A stretch of 64,000 nucleotides of DNA, from the NCBI GenBank assembly GCA_022708055.1, contig JAKIZK010000002.1:313-64312 (forward strand). Reading direction: 5' to 3'. This stretch comes from Bacteroidota bacterium (GTDB lineage Bacteria; Bacteroidota; Bacteroidia; Chitinophagales; Chitinophagaceae). The translations under genes were made by a program, and so were the position numbers. Positions within the stretch are counted from its first letter, which is position 1. Each line of letters starts with the position of its first letter. This document shows positions 18,231 to 25,812 of this stretch, one piece after another. Below the pieces are notes generated by a model. That model did not search any database. It was given only the letters and a program-made list of their open reading frames with translations, and was not told where the DNA came from.

Positions 18231-18256
18231 AAAAAAAGGGCCTCAGCCCTTTTTTG
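18231..18256 (-). terminator. Intrinsic terminator after the ArsR/Cys-peptide unit
   Basis: A strong hairpin (AAAAAAGGGC-TGAG-GCCCTTTTTT on the minus strand) starts 6 bases beyond the stop of the 23-residue peptide. The arms are symmetric, so it could work in both directions. It separates the ArsR unit from the GT39 gene. Confidence 0.85.
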
Positions 18257-18261
18257 TTTTC

Positions 18262-18333
18262 TTAGCAGCAGCCGAAGTCGCCCAGGCCGCCACAGCAACC
18301 TCCGTTTCCGGGGTCTTTTGTGTTTGTGTTCAT
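18262..18333 (-). CDS. 23-residue glycine/cysteine-rich peptide next to ArsR
   Basis: A short frame from ATG 18333 to TAA 18262 encodes 23 residues. It has a polar N-terminal half (NTNTKDPGN) and a C-terminal half with two Cys-Cys pairs (Cys13-14 in GGCCGG, and Cys22-23 as the last two residues), separated by glycines and GDF. It starts 32 bases after the ArsR stop and 6 bases before a strong terminator, so it appears to be the second gene of the arsR transcript. The vicinal Cys pairs suggest soft-metal or metalloid binding (inference). I do not recognise a named family. The gene-like position, not the length, is the argument for it being real. Confidence 0.55.
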   Translation of the reverse strand: MNTNTKDPGNGGCCGGLGDFGCC

Positions 18334-18365
18334 GGCTATACTATTTATGGTTAAGAAATACATAG

Positions 18366-18701
18366 TTAACAACAGGATTTTTCGCTTTGCACTTTTAATT
18401 TGTTAAACAAAAAATTAAACTCACCTGCAAATTTTTCAAATGCTTTCCAGTTGATGCAATAGCAACTGCGAGGGCCGTCGGTTTCGCCGGTTATCAATCC
18501 GGCTGTTTTTAATTCTTTTAAATGTTGTGAGACGGTTGACTGTGCCAGTGGCAAGACATCTACAATTTCTCCGCAGATGCAATCATTCTTTTGTGCCAGT
18601 ACTTTTAAGATTGCAATGCGGGCAGGATGGCTCATGGCTTTGGCAAAGGCGGCCAGATCCTGTTCTTTCTGTGTAAATGCATCTTTCTTATTGATTGCCA
18701 T
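18366..18701 (-). CDS. ArsR/SmtB-family metal(loid)-sensing repressor
   Basis: This 111-residue winged-helix repressor has [15 protein letters not shown], then [12 protein letters not shown] and the recognition helix [18 protein letters not shown]. The Cys-x-Cys in the alpha3 region (Cys41, Cys43) matches the ArsR-type arsenite/antimonite sensing site. Further Cys pairs occur at 80/82 (SCYC) and at the C-terminal end (110-111). Binding of metalloid would release DNA and derepress the unit. An inverted repeat wrapped round the -7 box of its promoter (18740-18757) is the likely operator. The downstream gene encodes a Cys-rich 23-residue peptide. No arsenite pump or reductase gene is adjacent. 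Confidence 0.9.
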   Translation of the reverse strand: MAINKKDAFTQKEQDLAAFAKAMSHPARIAILKVLAQKNDCICGEIVDVLPLAQSTVSQHLKELKTAGLITGETDGPRSCYCINWKAFEKFAGEFNFLFNKLKVQSEKSCC

Positions 18702-18739
18702 AGTTGAATCCTGTTAAAAAATTTGAATTATAAATTTTA

Positions 18740-18777
18740 TATCGCAAATATACGATAAAGAAATTGATTCCACCAAA
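18740..18777 (-). promoter_or_regulatory. arsR promoter with operator overlapping the -7 box
   Basis: On the minus strand a TTTG (18777-18774) is followed 21 bases later by TATATTTG (18752-18745), matching the Bacteroidetes -33/-7 promoter. The -7 box is flanked symmetrically by TATCG (18757-18753) and CGATA (18744-18740), an 18-base inverted repeat. A dimeric ArsR bound there would cover the -7 box and block initiation. The start codon of arsR is 44 bases downstream. Confidence 0.7.
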
Positions 18778-18784
18778 CATTTTA

Positions 18785-19687
18785 TCAGATTTTTTTTGTG
18801 CTGTTCTTTACAAGGGCAATTATAATGCCGCTGCCAATAATACAGCAAATGCCGGCCCAGCTCCACCATCCGGGAAAAGGGTCGCCCAATGCAAGCCCAA
18901 TAAAAACAGAAAATATAATATTGGCATAGCTAAATACAGAAACGATTCCGGCTTTATCAGCCCCATAAGCTTTCGTAACAAAGTATTGACCAAATAATGC
19001 TGCTAATCCCATAAGTATGATCCATACCCATTCTATACCTGAAGGCAGTTTGAAATCAATAATAAGCAGATCATCTGTTTTTATTTTAAATAAATAATGA
19101 AGCAGCATACTGCAAAGCGGTATCAGTAATCCACTTACCAAAAAAGAAAGCACAATCACCCGGGCATCATAATATTTTGAAAGCCGGTTAATAGTAATGT
19201 AGGCTATGGCGGCTGTGATGCCTGAAACTAATCCGGCAATATGATAATACCAGGGCAGGTACATTACCGGTTTATAAATAAAAAGCATACCCCAAAAACC
19301 AAGCAGTACAGCAAAAACAACAAGCCTGCCATAATATTCTTTAAAAAATAAAAAAGAAAAAACCGCAATGAATAATGCAGAAGTTAAATTGTAACTCATA
19401 GCTGTACCCAGCGGAATGTGCAGTACACAGTACAGTAAAGTATAAAGAGCCAGTGTGCCCATCAATCCACGAAAGGCAAGTCGCAACGGTTTACCCCCTG
19501 TTTGTACCGGCGGATGCTTCCACAATCCCGGCAATAAAAAAAACAGGCCAACAGCATTGCGATAAAATACCAATTGGCCTGCATTAAAGTTTTCTTTAAG
19601 CGCTTTTGCGGCGCCACCCATTATTGAAAAACCGAGTGCTGCTAACAGCATATAGAGAATGCCGTTAAAGCGTGAATCCGGTTTCAT
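18785..19687 (-). CDS. EamA-family (DMT) inner-membrane transporter
   Basis: This 300-residue protein has ten hydrophobic segments in two five-segment EamA repeats (first from GILYMLLAALGFSIMGGAAKAL, second from YYHIAGLVSGITAAIAYIT), the layout of drug/metabolite exporters. Substrate is unknown. Its ATG overlaps the TGA stop of the upstream barrel fragment (ATGA), suggesting translational coupling. The end is about 27 bases from the -7 box of arsR. Confidence 0.85.
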   Translation of the reverse strand: MKPDSRFNGILYMLLAALGFSIMGGAAKALKENFNAGQLVFYRNAVGLFFLLPGLWKHPPVQTGGKPLRLAFRGLMGTLALYTLLYCVLHIPLGTAMSYNLTSALFIAVFSFLFFKEYYGRLVVFAVLLGFWGMLFIYKPVMYLPWYYHIAGLVSGITAAIAYITINRLSKYYDARVIVLSFLVSGLLIPLCSMLLHYLFKIKTDDLLIIDFKLPSGIEWVWIILMGLAALFGQYFVTKAYGADKAGIVSVFSYANIIFSVFIGLALGDPFPGWWSWAGICCIIGSGIIIALVKNSTKKI

Positions 19688-20307
19688 TTTTTAAACATAT
19701 AACCATAGGTAAACCCAATGGAATTATTGGATAATTTAGATTTTCCTGAATTGTAAATATTGCCTCCATGAAGTGCATGTAATGTAAATACATTTTTACC
19801 CTTAACTACTGATAACAGAATGGCCATATTAATTTGACCTCCATTTGCCTCCGGATACTTTTCCCTTTCTACATGCACTCCAGGATTATCAAAAATTCCT
19901 TTTGTATTATTTGCTATTGCAAGATTATAACCAAATGCAGGGCCCAATAATACTTTTGTTGAGCTGCGTTTGTTTAAAGCAAACTGATAGGAAAATTCGG
20001 GGCCGCACATTAACAAGGTTCCGGTATATTTTTCATGATCAAAGCTACCGCTGCCAATATCGTTTAACCCGTTTAACGTTAAGCTGGAAATATTTAAGCC
20101 TATCCGCAGCTGACTATTTTCACCACTCTTCCTTGAAAAAAAAGTAAATCCCACACCGCCCAGAAAGCCGGCCGTTCCTTTAAAGCTTGCTTCATATAGT
20201 GCATAGGCGCCATATCCGTCAACATCTACTTGTCCCGAAGGATTAAAAGAATTATATGCCACACCTGCCCTTATTTCAAATACGGGTTTGGGTGGCTTAC
20301 CAACATT
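19684..20307 (-). pseudogene. C-terminal beta-barrel half of an outer-membrane protein split by one stop codon
   Basis: This frame is the direct continuation of the gene at 20308-20922: same frame, separated by one TAA at 20310-20308. After the stop it reads through 15 codons (NVGKPPKPVFEIRAG) to a GTG at 20262 and on for 192 residues. It has amphipathic strands typical of a porin-like barrel (GFLGGVGFTFFSRK, LRIGLNISSL, CGPEFSYQF, VLLGPAFGYNLA) and ends with an aromatic pair (YGYMFKK). No ATG and no signal peptide of its own exist at its start, so by itself it should not reach the outer membrane. It is most likely the detached barrel of a two-domain protein. Confidence 0.7.
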
Positions 20308-20922
20308 TTACGTTGACTTTTCTCCATTGAGTTTCATCATTAAACCCAATAAATCGTCTTCGTCATAGTTTGCCAATGCAACTGCTTTTGCCAGTTCCGA
20401 ATTGTTGTTTGCTGTAGCCTTTGTTGAAAAATAGGTTTTATAGCTTTCATCTTTTTGCATTACGCCGCTTATTACTTTAACTCTGTATCTAAGTTCTTTT
20501 ACACTTCCGTCGGGCTCCTGTATAAAATAATAATTTCTGTCGGGTGTTTCCAATCCAAACATTGAGTATTTAGATTTATACAAAACCTCCAGCCAGCGGT
20601 CGCCATTTACCAAAGGGCCATCAAAAAACTCGGTGGCATGTTCTATATCGGTTGCGCTTTTGTTATAGCTGACGTTATGCCTTTCATATCTGAATTTTCC
20701 GGATAGTTCAAATGCCTTTACATCAGATATGGAATAGGTTTGAATCGAGCCGTCTTTGCTAAACCGGAGTTCTTTTGCTTCACCCGGATTTTTACTAATA
20801 TCAATTTTACCTTCCAGTGTTTCATTGGAGTTTAAAGTAATAGACCCGGGTTCAAATCCTTTTTGTGCATTAGTATAAGTTACAATTGTAAATGAGAGTA
20901 ATAAAAGCAGAAATTGTTTCAT
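20308..20922 (-). CDS. Exported N-terminal domain of the stop-split outer-membrane protein
   Basis: From ATG 20922 this 204-residue protein has a signal peptide (MKQFLLLLLSFTIVTYTNAQ) followed by a domain beginning GFEPGSITLNSNETLEGKID, a start seen in two-part Chitinophagaceae proteins in which a ~200-residue soluble domain precedes an outer-membrane barrel. A TAA at 20308 ends it just before the barrel (19684-20307), in the same frame. Upstream in-frame ATG at 20988 would add 22 residues ahead of the signal peptide and is less likely. Function is unknown. If the stop is real, only the soluble part is secreted. Confidence 0.7.
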   Translation of the reverse strand: MKQFLLLLLSFTIVTYTNAQKGFEPGSITLNSNETLEGKIDISKNPGEAKELRFSKDGSIQTYSISDVKAFELSGKFRYERHNVSYNKSATDIEHATEFFDGPLVNGDRWLEVLYKSKYSMFGLETPDRNYYFIQEPDGSVKELRYRVKVISGVMQKDESYKTYFSTKATANNNSELAKAVALANYDEDDLLGLMMKLNGEKST

Positions 20923-21023
20923 ATAAAAAAAAGTTTGGTTGCTAATGCAATATAAATTTTTAAAGAAGATGAGCAATGAAAAAAACAATCAATAAAAACA
21001 CATTCCATCAATAAAAGCAATTC

Positions 21024-22175
21024 CTAAACCCTCCTCAACCTTTCCGCTGCCGCTTCCAGTGTTTCATTCTTTTTTGCAAAACAAAATCGTATCACCTTAT
21101 TATCGGTCCCGTTTTTGTAAAATGAGGAAACGGGAATTGTGGCCACGCCATACTCACGGGTAAGCCTGATAGCAAAATCTTTATCTCCCTCATCGCTGAT
21201 GCGGCTATAGCCGGCCGTTACAAAATAACTGCCACTGCTGTGCAACAGATCAAACCGCGAGCTACTCAACAGGGTTTTGAAGTCATCCCGCTTTTGCTGC
21301 ATCATGGCTCCGAGTGACGTATAAGCCTCTTTGTTTTTTAAAAAAGAAGCCAGCGCCACCTGCGATGGTGTATGGCAACAAAAACAATTAAACTGATGCA
21401 CTTTTCTAAACTCCGCCATTAATTGCGGTGCCGCTATACAATAGCCCAACTTCCATCCGGTGCAGTGATAGGTTTTGCCAAATGAAAAACAAACAAAACT
21501 TCGTTCCATCAATTCCGGATAACGTAGTACGGATTGGTGCTGTATATTATCAAAAATTAAATGCTCATATACTTCATCACTCAGTATCATGATTTGGGTG
21601 TCTCTTACTATATCCTGCAATTGCTGCATATCTGCCTCGCTCAATACAGCACCCGTTGGGTTGTGAGGTGAGTTGAGCATGATCATTTTGGTTTTACTGT
21701 TTATCTTCTCTCTTACAGCATGCCAGTTTATTTTATAGTCGGGAAATTGCAAATCAATAAGCACCGGCACTGCGCCGTTTATTTCTATGTTTGGAATATA
21801 ACTGTCGTAGGCCGGTTCAAATACAATGACTTCATCGCCGGGTTGCAGCACCGTTGTCAATGCAGTATAAATAGCATAAGTGCCGCCGGGTGTTATGGTG
21901 ATTTGCTCATCTGCCGAAATAGCCGCTCCATATAATTCTGCAATTTTCTCAGCCAACGCTTCCTGCAAGGGTAAATAGCCCTGCATGGGAACATACTGGT
22001 TCCAGCCCTTTTGCATTACTTCATTTACTTTGCTTATCAACTCCTCGCTCATCGGATAATCGGGAAATCCCTGACCCAGATTGATGGCCTGATGCTGATG
22101 GGCCAGGTTGCTCATTACAGAAAATATGGTGGTGCCTACCTGTGGTAGTTTGGATTGTATTGTGGGTGTAAACAT
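21024..22175 (-). CDS. PLP-dependent class I aminotransferase (methionine/kynurenine-type)
   Basis: This 383-residue fold-type I aminotransferase would move the amino group of an amino acid, probably methionine or an aromatic, to a 2-oxoacid. Features are INLGQGFPDYP, the ITPGGTYAIYTAL phosphate-binding region, MLNSPHNPTGAVL, ILSDEVYEHL and the PLP lysine in SFGKTYHCTGWKLGY. The C-terminal Arg in VIRFCFAK contacts the substrate carboxylate. It is third of a leftward group exonuclease-RidA-aminotransferase, 9 bases after RidA. RidA removes reactive enamine/imine products of PLP enzymes, which fits this pairing. Confidence 0.87.
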   Translation of the reverse strand: MFTPTIQSKLPQVGTTIFSVMSNLAHQHQAINLGQGFPDYPMSEELISKVNEVMQKGWNQYVPMQGYLPLQEALAEKIAELYGAAISADEQITITPGGTYAIYTALTTVLQPGDEVIVFEPAYDSYIPNIEINGAVPVLIDLQFPDYKINWHAVREKINSKTKMIMLNSPHNPTGAVLSEADMQQLQDIVRDTQIMILSDEVYEHLIFDNIQHQSVLRYPELMERSFVCFSFGKTYHCTGWKLGYCIAAPQLMAEFRKVHQFNCFCCHTPSQVALASFLKNKEAYTSLGAMMQQKRDDFKTLLSSSRFDLLHSSGSYFVTAGYSRISDEGDKDFAIRLTREYGVATIPVSSFYKNGTDNKVIRFCFAKKNETLEAAAERLRRV

Positions 22176-22184
22176 GTGGCGAAT

Positions 22185-22574
22185 TTATTCACTGATGATG
22201 GCTGTTGCTTCTATTTCTATTAAATATTCAGGCGAAATAAGTTTGCTTACCTCCACTAGGGTGGTACAGGGTTTTATAGTTTTAAAAAACTCCCCATGCG
22301 CCCGGCCATATTCTTCCCAAAGGGAAATATTGGTAACGAACATACGAGTTCTTACAACGTCGCTCAGCTTTGCGCCGGCCTGATGCAATACTTTTTCAAT
22401 CTTCTGAATGATAAATTTGGTTTGTTCATAAGCATTACCGGCGCCTGCAATTTTTCCCTGTTCATCTACGGCTACGGTGCCCGTTACCTCTACGATGTTG
22501 CCCATTTTTACGGCTCGGCTATAGCCTACTATATCTTCCCACTTGGCGCCCGATGCATAGTTGGTTCTGTTCAT
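22185..22574 (-). CDS. RidA (YjgF/YER057c/UK114) family enamine/imine deaminase
   Basis: This 129-residue RidA family protein hydrolyses reactive enamines/imines such as 2-aminoacrylate formed by PLP enzymes. The fold is seen in YSRAVKMGNIVEVTGTVAVD, the NAYEQTKFIIQKIEKVL helix and VVRTRMFVTNI with the conserved Arg. The C-terminal IEIEATAII carries the Glu typical of the family. It forms a trimer in the cytoplasm. It lies between the exonuclease gene (2-base gap) and the aminotransferase (9-base gap), so the three are cotranscribed. Confidence 0.88.
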   Translation of the reverse strand: MNRTNYASGAKWEDIVGYSRAVKMGNIVEVTGTVAVDEQGKIAGAGNAYEQTKFIIQKIEKVLHQAGAKLSDVVRTRMFVTNISLWEEYGRAHGEFFKTIKPCTTLVEVSKLISPEYLIEIEATAIISE

Positions 22575-22576
22575 GG

Positions 22577-23296
22577 TTATTTAATTTCTATGTTTTCTTC
22601 TTTAATCAATGGTTCGCCTTGCATTCTTAATAAAATCTGCGCTACCGTTACTACGTCTTTCTGACAATACGTTACAATGCGCTGCAGGTTTTTTTTTTCC
22701 CAATACACTTTCCATACCATGCTGCCGTCTATATCATCTTTGGGCGTAGGTATGCCCAACGAATGTGCAAGCAATGCCAAAGAAGTGAAACTTTTAAAAT
22801 CGCCAAACTTCCAAAGCTCCAAGGTGTCTAAATGATTTACTTCCCAGGGTTTTTTTCCCGCAATATTTAATAATAAAGGAATCGGTAAGTTATGAATAAT
22901 CATTCGGCGACAGAGATAGGGAAAGTCAAACTCCTTGCCATTGTGAGCACATAAAAATTTTTGTTCTCCATTACTCCACTTATTCAGCATATCAATAAAA
23001 TCCTGAAGCAGTTTTTTTTCATCATCGCCGGCAAAGCTTTTGATAATAATTTTTCGTTGGTGGGTGTTTCCCTGTACAATGCCGCAACTGATGCAAACAA
23101 TTTTTCCAAACTCGGCATAAATGCCTGCACGTGGATAAAGCGTTTCGTTAGTTTCTCCTTCGTGATATTTTATTAATGAATTAGATTTGGTGTCCCAAAG
23201 CTGCTTCCATCCATCGGGCAGTTGGGCATACTGTGCATACTGTGGTACCGTTTCAATATCTAAAAAGAGTATATTGATAAGTGGTGGAAAAGTCAT
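22577..23296 (-). CDS. DEDDy 3'-5' exonuclease (DNA polymerase B-like exo2 family)
   Basis: This 239-residue protein has an RNase H-like exonuclease domain: FLDIETVP (Asp13, Glu15), FLCAHNGKEFDFPYL with the second Asp, and Y-C-Q-K-D near the C-terminus, which supplies the YxxxD of the DEDDy class. It matches the stand-alone polB-type exonuclease family that is common in Bacteroidetes; the reaction is 3'-5' removal of nucleotides from single-stranded nucleic acid, with cellular role unproven. It starts the exonuclease-RidA-aminotransferase run, 32 bases after the ManC stop. Confidence 0.82.
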   Translation of the reverse strand: MTFPPLINILFLDIETVPQYAQYAQLPDGWKQLWDTKSNSLIKYHEGETNETLYPRAGIYAEFGKIVCISCGIVQGNTHQRKIIIKSFAGDDEKKLLQDFIDMLNKWSNGEQKFLCAHNGKEFDFPYLCRRMIIHNLPIPLLLNIAGKKPWEVNHLDTLELWKFGDFKSFTSLALLAHSLGIPTPKDDIDGSMVWKVYWEKKNLQRIVTYCQKDVVTVAQILLRMQGEPLIKEENIEIK

Positions 23297-23328
23297 ACGA
23301 CAAGGTAAAAAACTATTGTCAAAAAACG

Positions 23329-24453
23329 CTACAAATATTTCTCCCCTTTATTTCGCTTCACTTCTGCTACATATTCTCTTATTTCCTGTTCTTTATTTTT
23401 TTTGCAAATCAGCAATACATCTTTTGTATCCACCACAATGTAATCTTTCAGCCCTTGTAGCAAAACCAGTTTATTGTCCGGTGCATGTACCATACAATTA
23501 TTGGCATCTACTACGACTACATTTTTCCCTACTACTGCATTTCCGAAATAATCCTTATCCATATTTTCCCAAGCGCTGTTCCAGGTGCCTAGGTCGCTCC
23601 AGCCAAATGAAGCCGGTATGACATATACATTATCTGCTTTTTCCATTACCGCAAAGTCAATGGAGATATTGGTGCATTGCGGATAAATATTTTCAATTGC
23701 TTTTTGCTCTTTGGAAGTGTTGAATTTTGTTTTTTCGGCAGCAAACAATTCATACAGTTCAGGCTCATGTTTTTCTAAAGCTGCAATAATGTTTTTCACC
23801 TTCCAGGTAAAGATGCCTGCATTCCACAAAAAATCGCCGCTTTCAAAAAATGTTTTTGCCAGTTCTTCATTGGGTTTTTCGGTAAATGTTTTTACCTTAT
23901 AAATATCTATTTCGGCCCGGGCTGTATCGTGTTGTATATATCCATACCCCGTATTAGGATAAGTAGGTTTTACACCAATCGTTACCAGCGCATTGATACC
24001 GTCAACAAACTTCAATGCTTTTTTTGCAGTGGCAATAAAAGCATCGGGCTCCAGTACCAAATGGTCGGCCGGTGCTGCTATCATCAATGCCTTTGGATCT
24101 TTTTTAATTAACTTAAAAGCAATATAAGCAATACAAGGCGCTGTGTTTTTTCTGGATGGCTCGGCCAGTATATTAGCAGCCGGAATACCGGGCACCTGCT
24201 TTTTTACAATGTCCACATATTCTGTCGCCGTAATGATGAAAATATTTTCTTGAGGCACCAGTCGGGTGTATCGTTCAAAGGTTTGTTGAATCAGCGTTTT
24301 GCCCGTACCCAAAATATCTAAAAATTGTTTGGGCAATGCCGTGCGGCTCATGGGCCAAAATCTGCTACCAATACCACCTGCCATGATGGCTACGTAATGA
24401 TGTTTATTTCCTACCCCTGCTCCGGCATGAGTGGGATTATAAAATTTTTTCAT
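23329..24453 (-). CDS. manC: Mannose-1-phosphate guanylyltransferase
   Basis: This 374-residue nucleotidyltransferase makes GDP-mannose from mannose-1-phosphate and GTP. The signature is AIMAGGIGSRFWPMSRTALPK, whose GGIGSRFWP core and PK lysine are characteristic; other blocks are NILAEPSRKNTAPCIAY, APADHLVLEP and TIGVKPTYPNTGYGYI. It lacks the C-terminal isomerase domain of bifunctional ManC/AlgA. I use ATG 24453; a TTG two codons upstream is also in frame. Neighbours KdsD, a flippase and the GT39 transferase suggest cell-surface polysaccharide synthesis. Confidence 0.9.
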   Translation of the reverse strand: MKKFYNPTHAGAGVGNKHHYVAIMAGGIGSRFWPMSRTALPKQFLDILGTGKTLIQQTFERYTRLVPQENIFIITATEYVDIVKKQVPGIPAANILAEPSRKNTAPCIAYIAFKLIKKDPKALMIAAPADHLVLEPDAFIATAKKALKFVDGINALVTIGVKPTYPNTGYGYIQHDTARAEIDIYKVKTFTEKPNEELAKTFFESGDFLWNAGIFTWKVKNIIAALEKHEPELYELFAAEKTKFNTSKEQKAIENIYPQCTNISIDFAVMEKADNVYVIPASFGWSDLGTWNSAWENMDKDYFGNAVVGKNVVVVDANNCMVHAPDNKLVLLQGLKDYIVVDTKDVLLICKKNKEQEIREYVAEVKRNKGEKYL

Positions 24454-24531
24454 CTGCAATTATTCTTTTCGAATTTGAAAGATGGCTTTTAAAAAATTAT
24501 ACTCATTTCAAATTCATATTAGAAACAAATT

Positions 24532-25530
24532 CTAAATTAATCCTTCTCTAATCAAATCATGAACATGCACAATGCCCAGATATTTTCCAGCTGCTGATAC
24601 AGCCAGTTGTGAAATTCCATATTTACGCAACAGATCCAGTGCTTCTACAGCCAGCTCATCAGGCCCAATGGTTTTTGGGTTTTTTGTCATAATATCTCCG
24701 GCTGTACTTTTTTCAATAGATACATTTTTTTCCAGCATCCGTCTTAAATCACCGTCAGTAATAATACCCAGCAAATTTCCTTGCTCATTAACTACAGCAG
24801 TTATTCCCAATTGTTTTGAACTGATTTCAACAATTACTTCTTTTAGCGATTGGGTGGCCAATACTTTTGGCTTTGCATTTCCGGCATACAAGTCGGCGCA
24901 TTTCAAATATAATTTTTTGCCCAATTGACCACCCGGGTGAAATTTCGCAAAATCATCCGGCTGAAATCCTTTCAACTCCATCAGGCAAACGGCCAATACA
25001 TCACCCATTACCATTTGTGCTGTTGTGCTGGTGGTAGGCGCAAGATTATTGGGACATGCTTCCTGCTCAACTGTGGTGTTTAAAATAATATTTGCATTTT
25101 TTGCAAGATAAGATCCTGTATTACCAACAATCGCAATTATGGGGTTTTTAAAATTTCTGATAAGCGGTACCAGTACTTTAATTTCTGGGCTTTCACCGCT
25201 TTTACTGATGATGATAACTACATCTTCCTGCTGCACCATACCTAAGTCGCCATGAATGGCATCGGCAGCATGAAGAAAAATAGACGGCGTACCCGTGCTA
25301 TTGAAAGTGGCTACAATCTTTTGTGCAATGATGGCGCTTTTGCCTATTCCACTTACAACAATACGCCCTTTGCATTGCGCAATGGTTTGCACAGCCTTTT
25401 CAAAGTCTGCATTAATATATTCAGCAAGACCCGATATGGATGCTGCTTCTAAAGCAATGGTTTTGAGGGCAACTTGTGTAACTGAACCGGCCATATAAGT
25501 GCTCAAAATTAGAGTATTTACTATGAACAT
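24532..25530 (-). CDS. kdsD: D-arabinose-5-phosphate isomerase (KpsF/GutQ family)
   Basis: This ~330-residue protein has an N-terminal SIS domain (IVVSGIGKSAIIAQKIVATFNSTGTPS, then VVIIISKSGESPEIKVL) and two C-terminal CBS domains (from about 200). It converts ribulose-5-phosphate to arabinose-5-phosphate, the first step to Kdo for lipopolysaccharide. Length and layout match KdsD. Two ATGs are possible: 25530 and 25494; the second (MAGSVTQVALK) fits the family better because the first adds a hydrophobic leader not usual here. ManC follows 78 bases downstream. Confidence 0.88.
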   Translation of the reverse strand: MFIVNTLILSTYMAGSVTQVALKTIALEAASISGLAEYINADFEKAVQTIAQCKGRIVVSGIGKSAIIAQKIVATFNSTGTPSIFLHAADAIHGDLGMVQQEDVVIIISKSGESPEIKVLVPLIRNFKNPIIAIVGNTGSYLAKNANIILNTTVEQEACPNNLAPTTSTTAQMVMGDVLAVCLMELKGFQPDDFAKFHPGGQLGKKLYLKCADLYAGNAKPKVLATQSLKEVIVEISSKQLGITAVVNEQGNLLGIITDGDLRRMLEKNVSIEKSTAGDIMTKNPKTIGPDELAVEALDLLRKYGISQLAVSAAGKYLGIVHVHDLIREGLI

Positions 25531-25812
25531 TTGTATTGCTTTTCAATCGGTAATTTTTATGGATATCCGGTTTTTCTTTCGGTAATTCATTCGTAAATTC
25601 GCATCCCCATAAAATCTGCATCTCGGGCATTTTTAACACCGCCCGCAGTAGCCCTGATTTTTTTGAACCAAACGAATTGTTTATGCCACAGCCATTACGG
25701 GCTGTGAAAAAATAATTATTCCGATACATGAAGAGTGATAAGGAAATTTATGTACCTTAAAGAACTCGGATTAAAGATGTGGGGCGAAGGCCCGTCAAAA
25801 TATGAATAGATA

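Noticed and set aside
25749..25808. 19-codon frame (from ATG 25749) ahead of recQ
   Set aside because: A leader peptide is possible, but I found no attenuation hairpin and no recognisable family.
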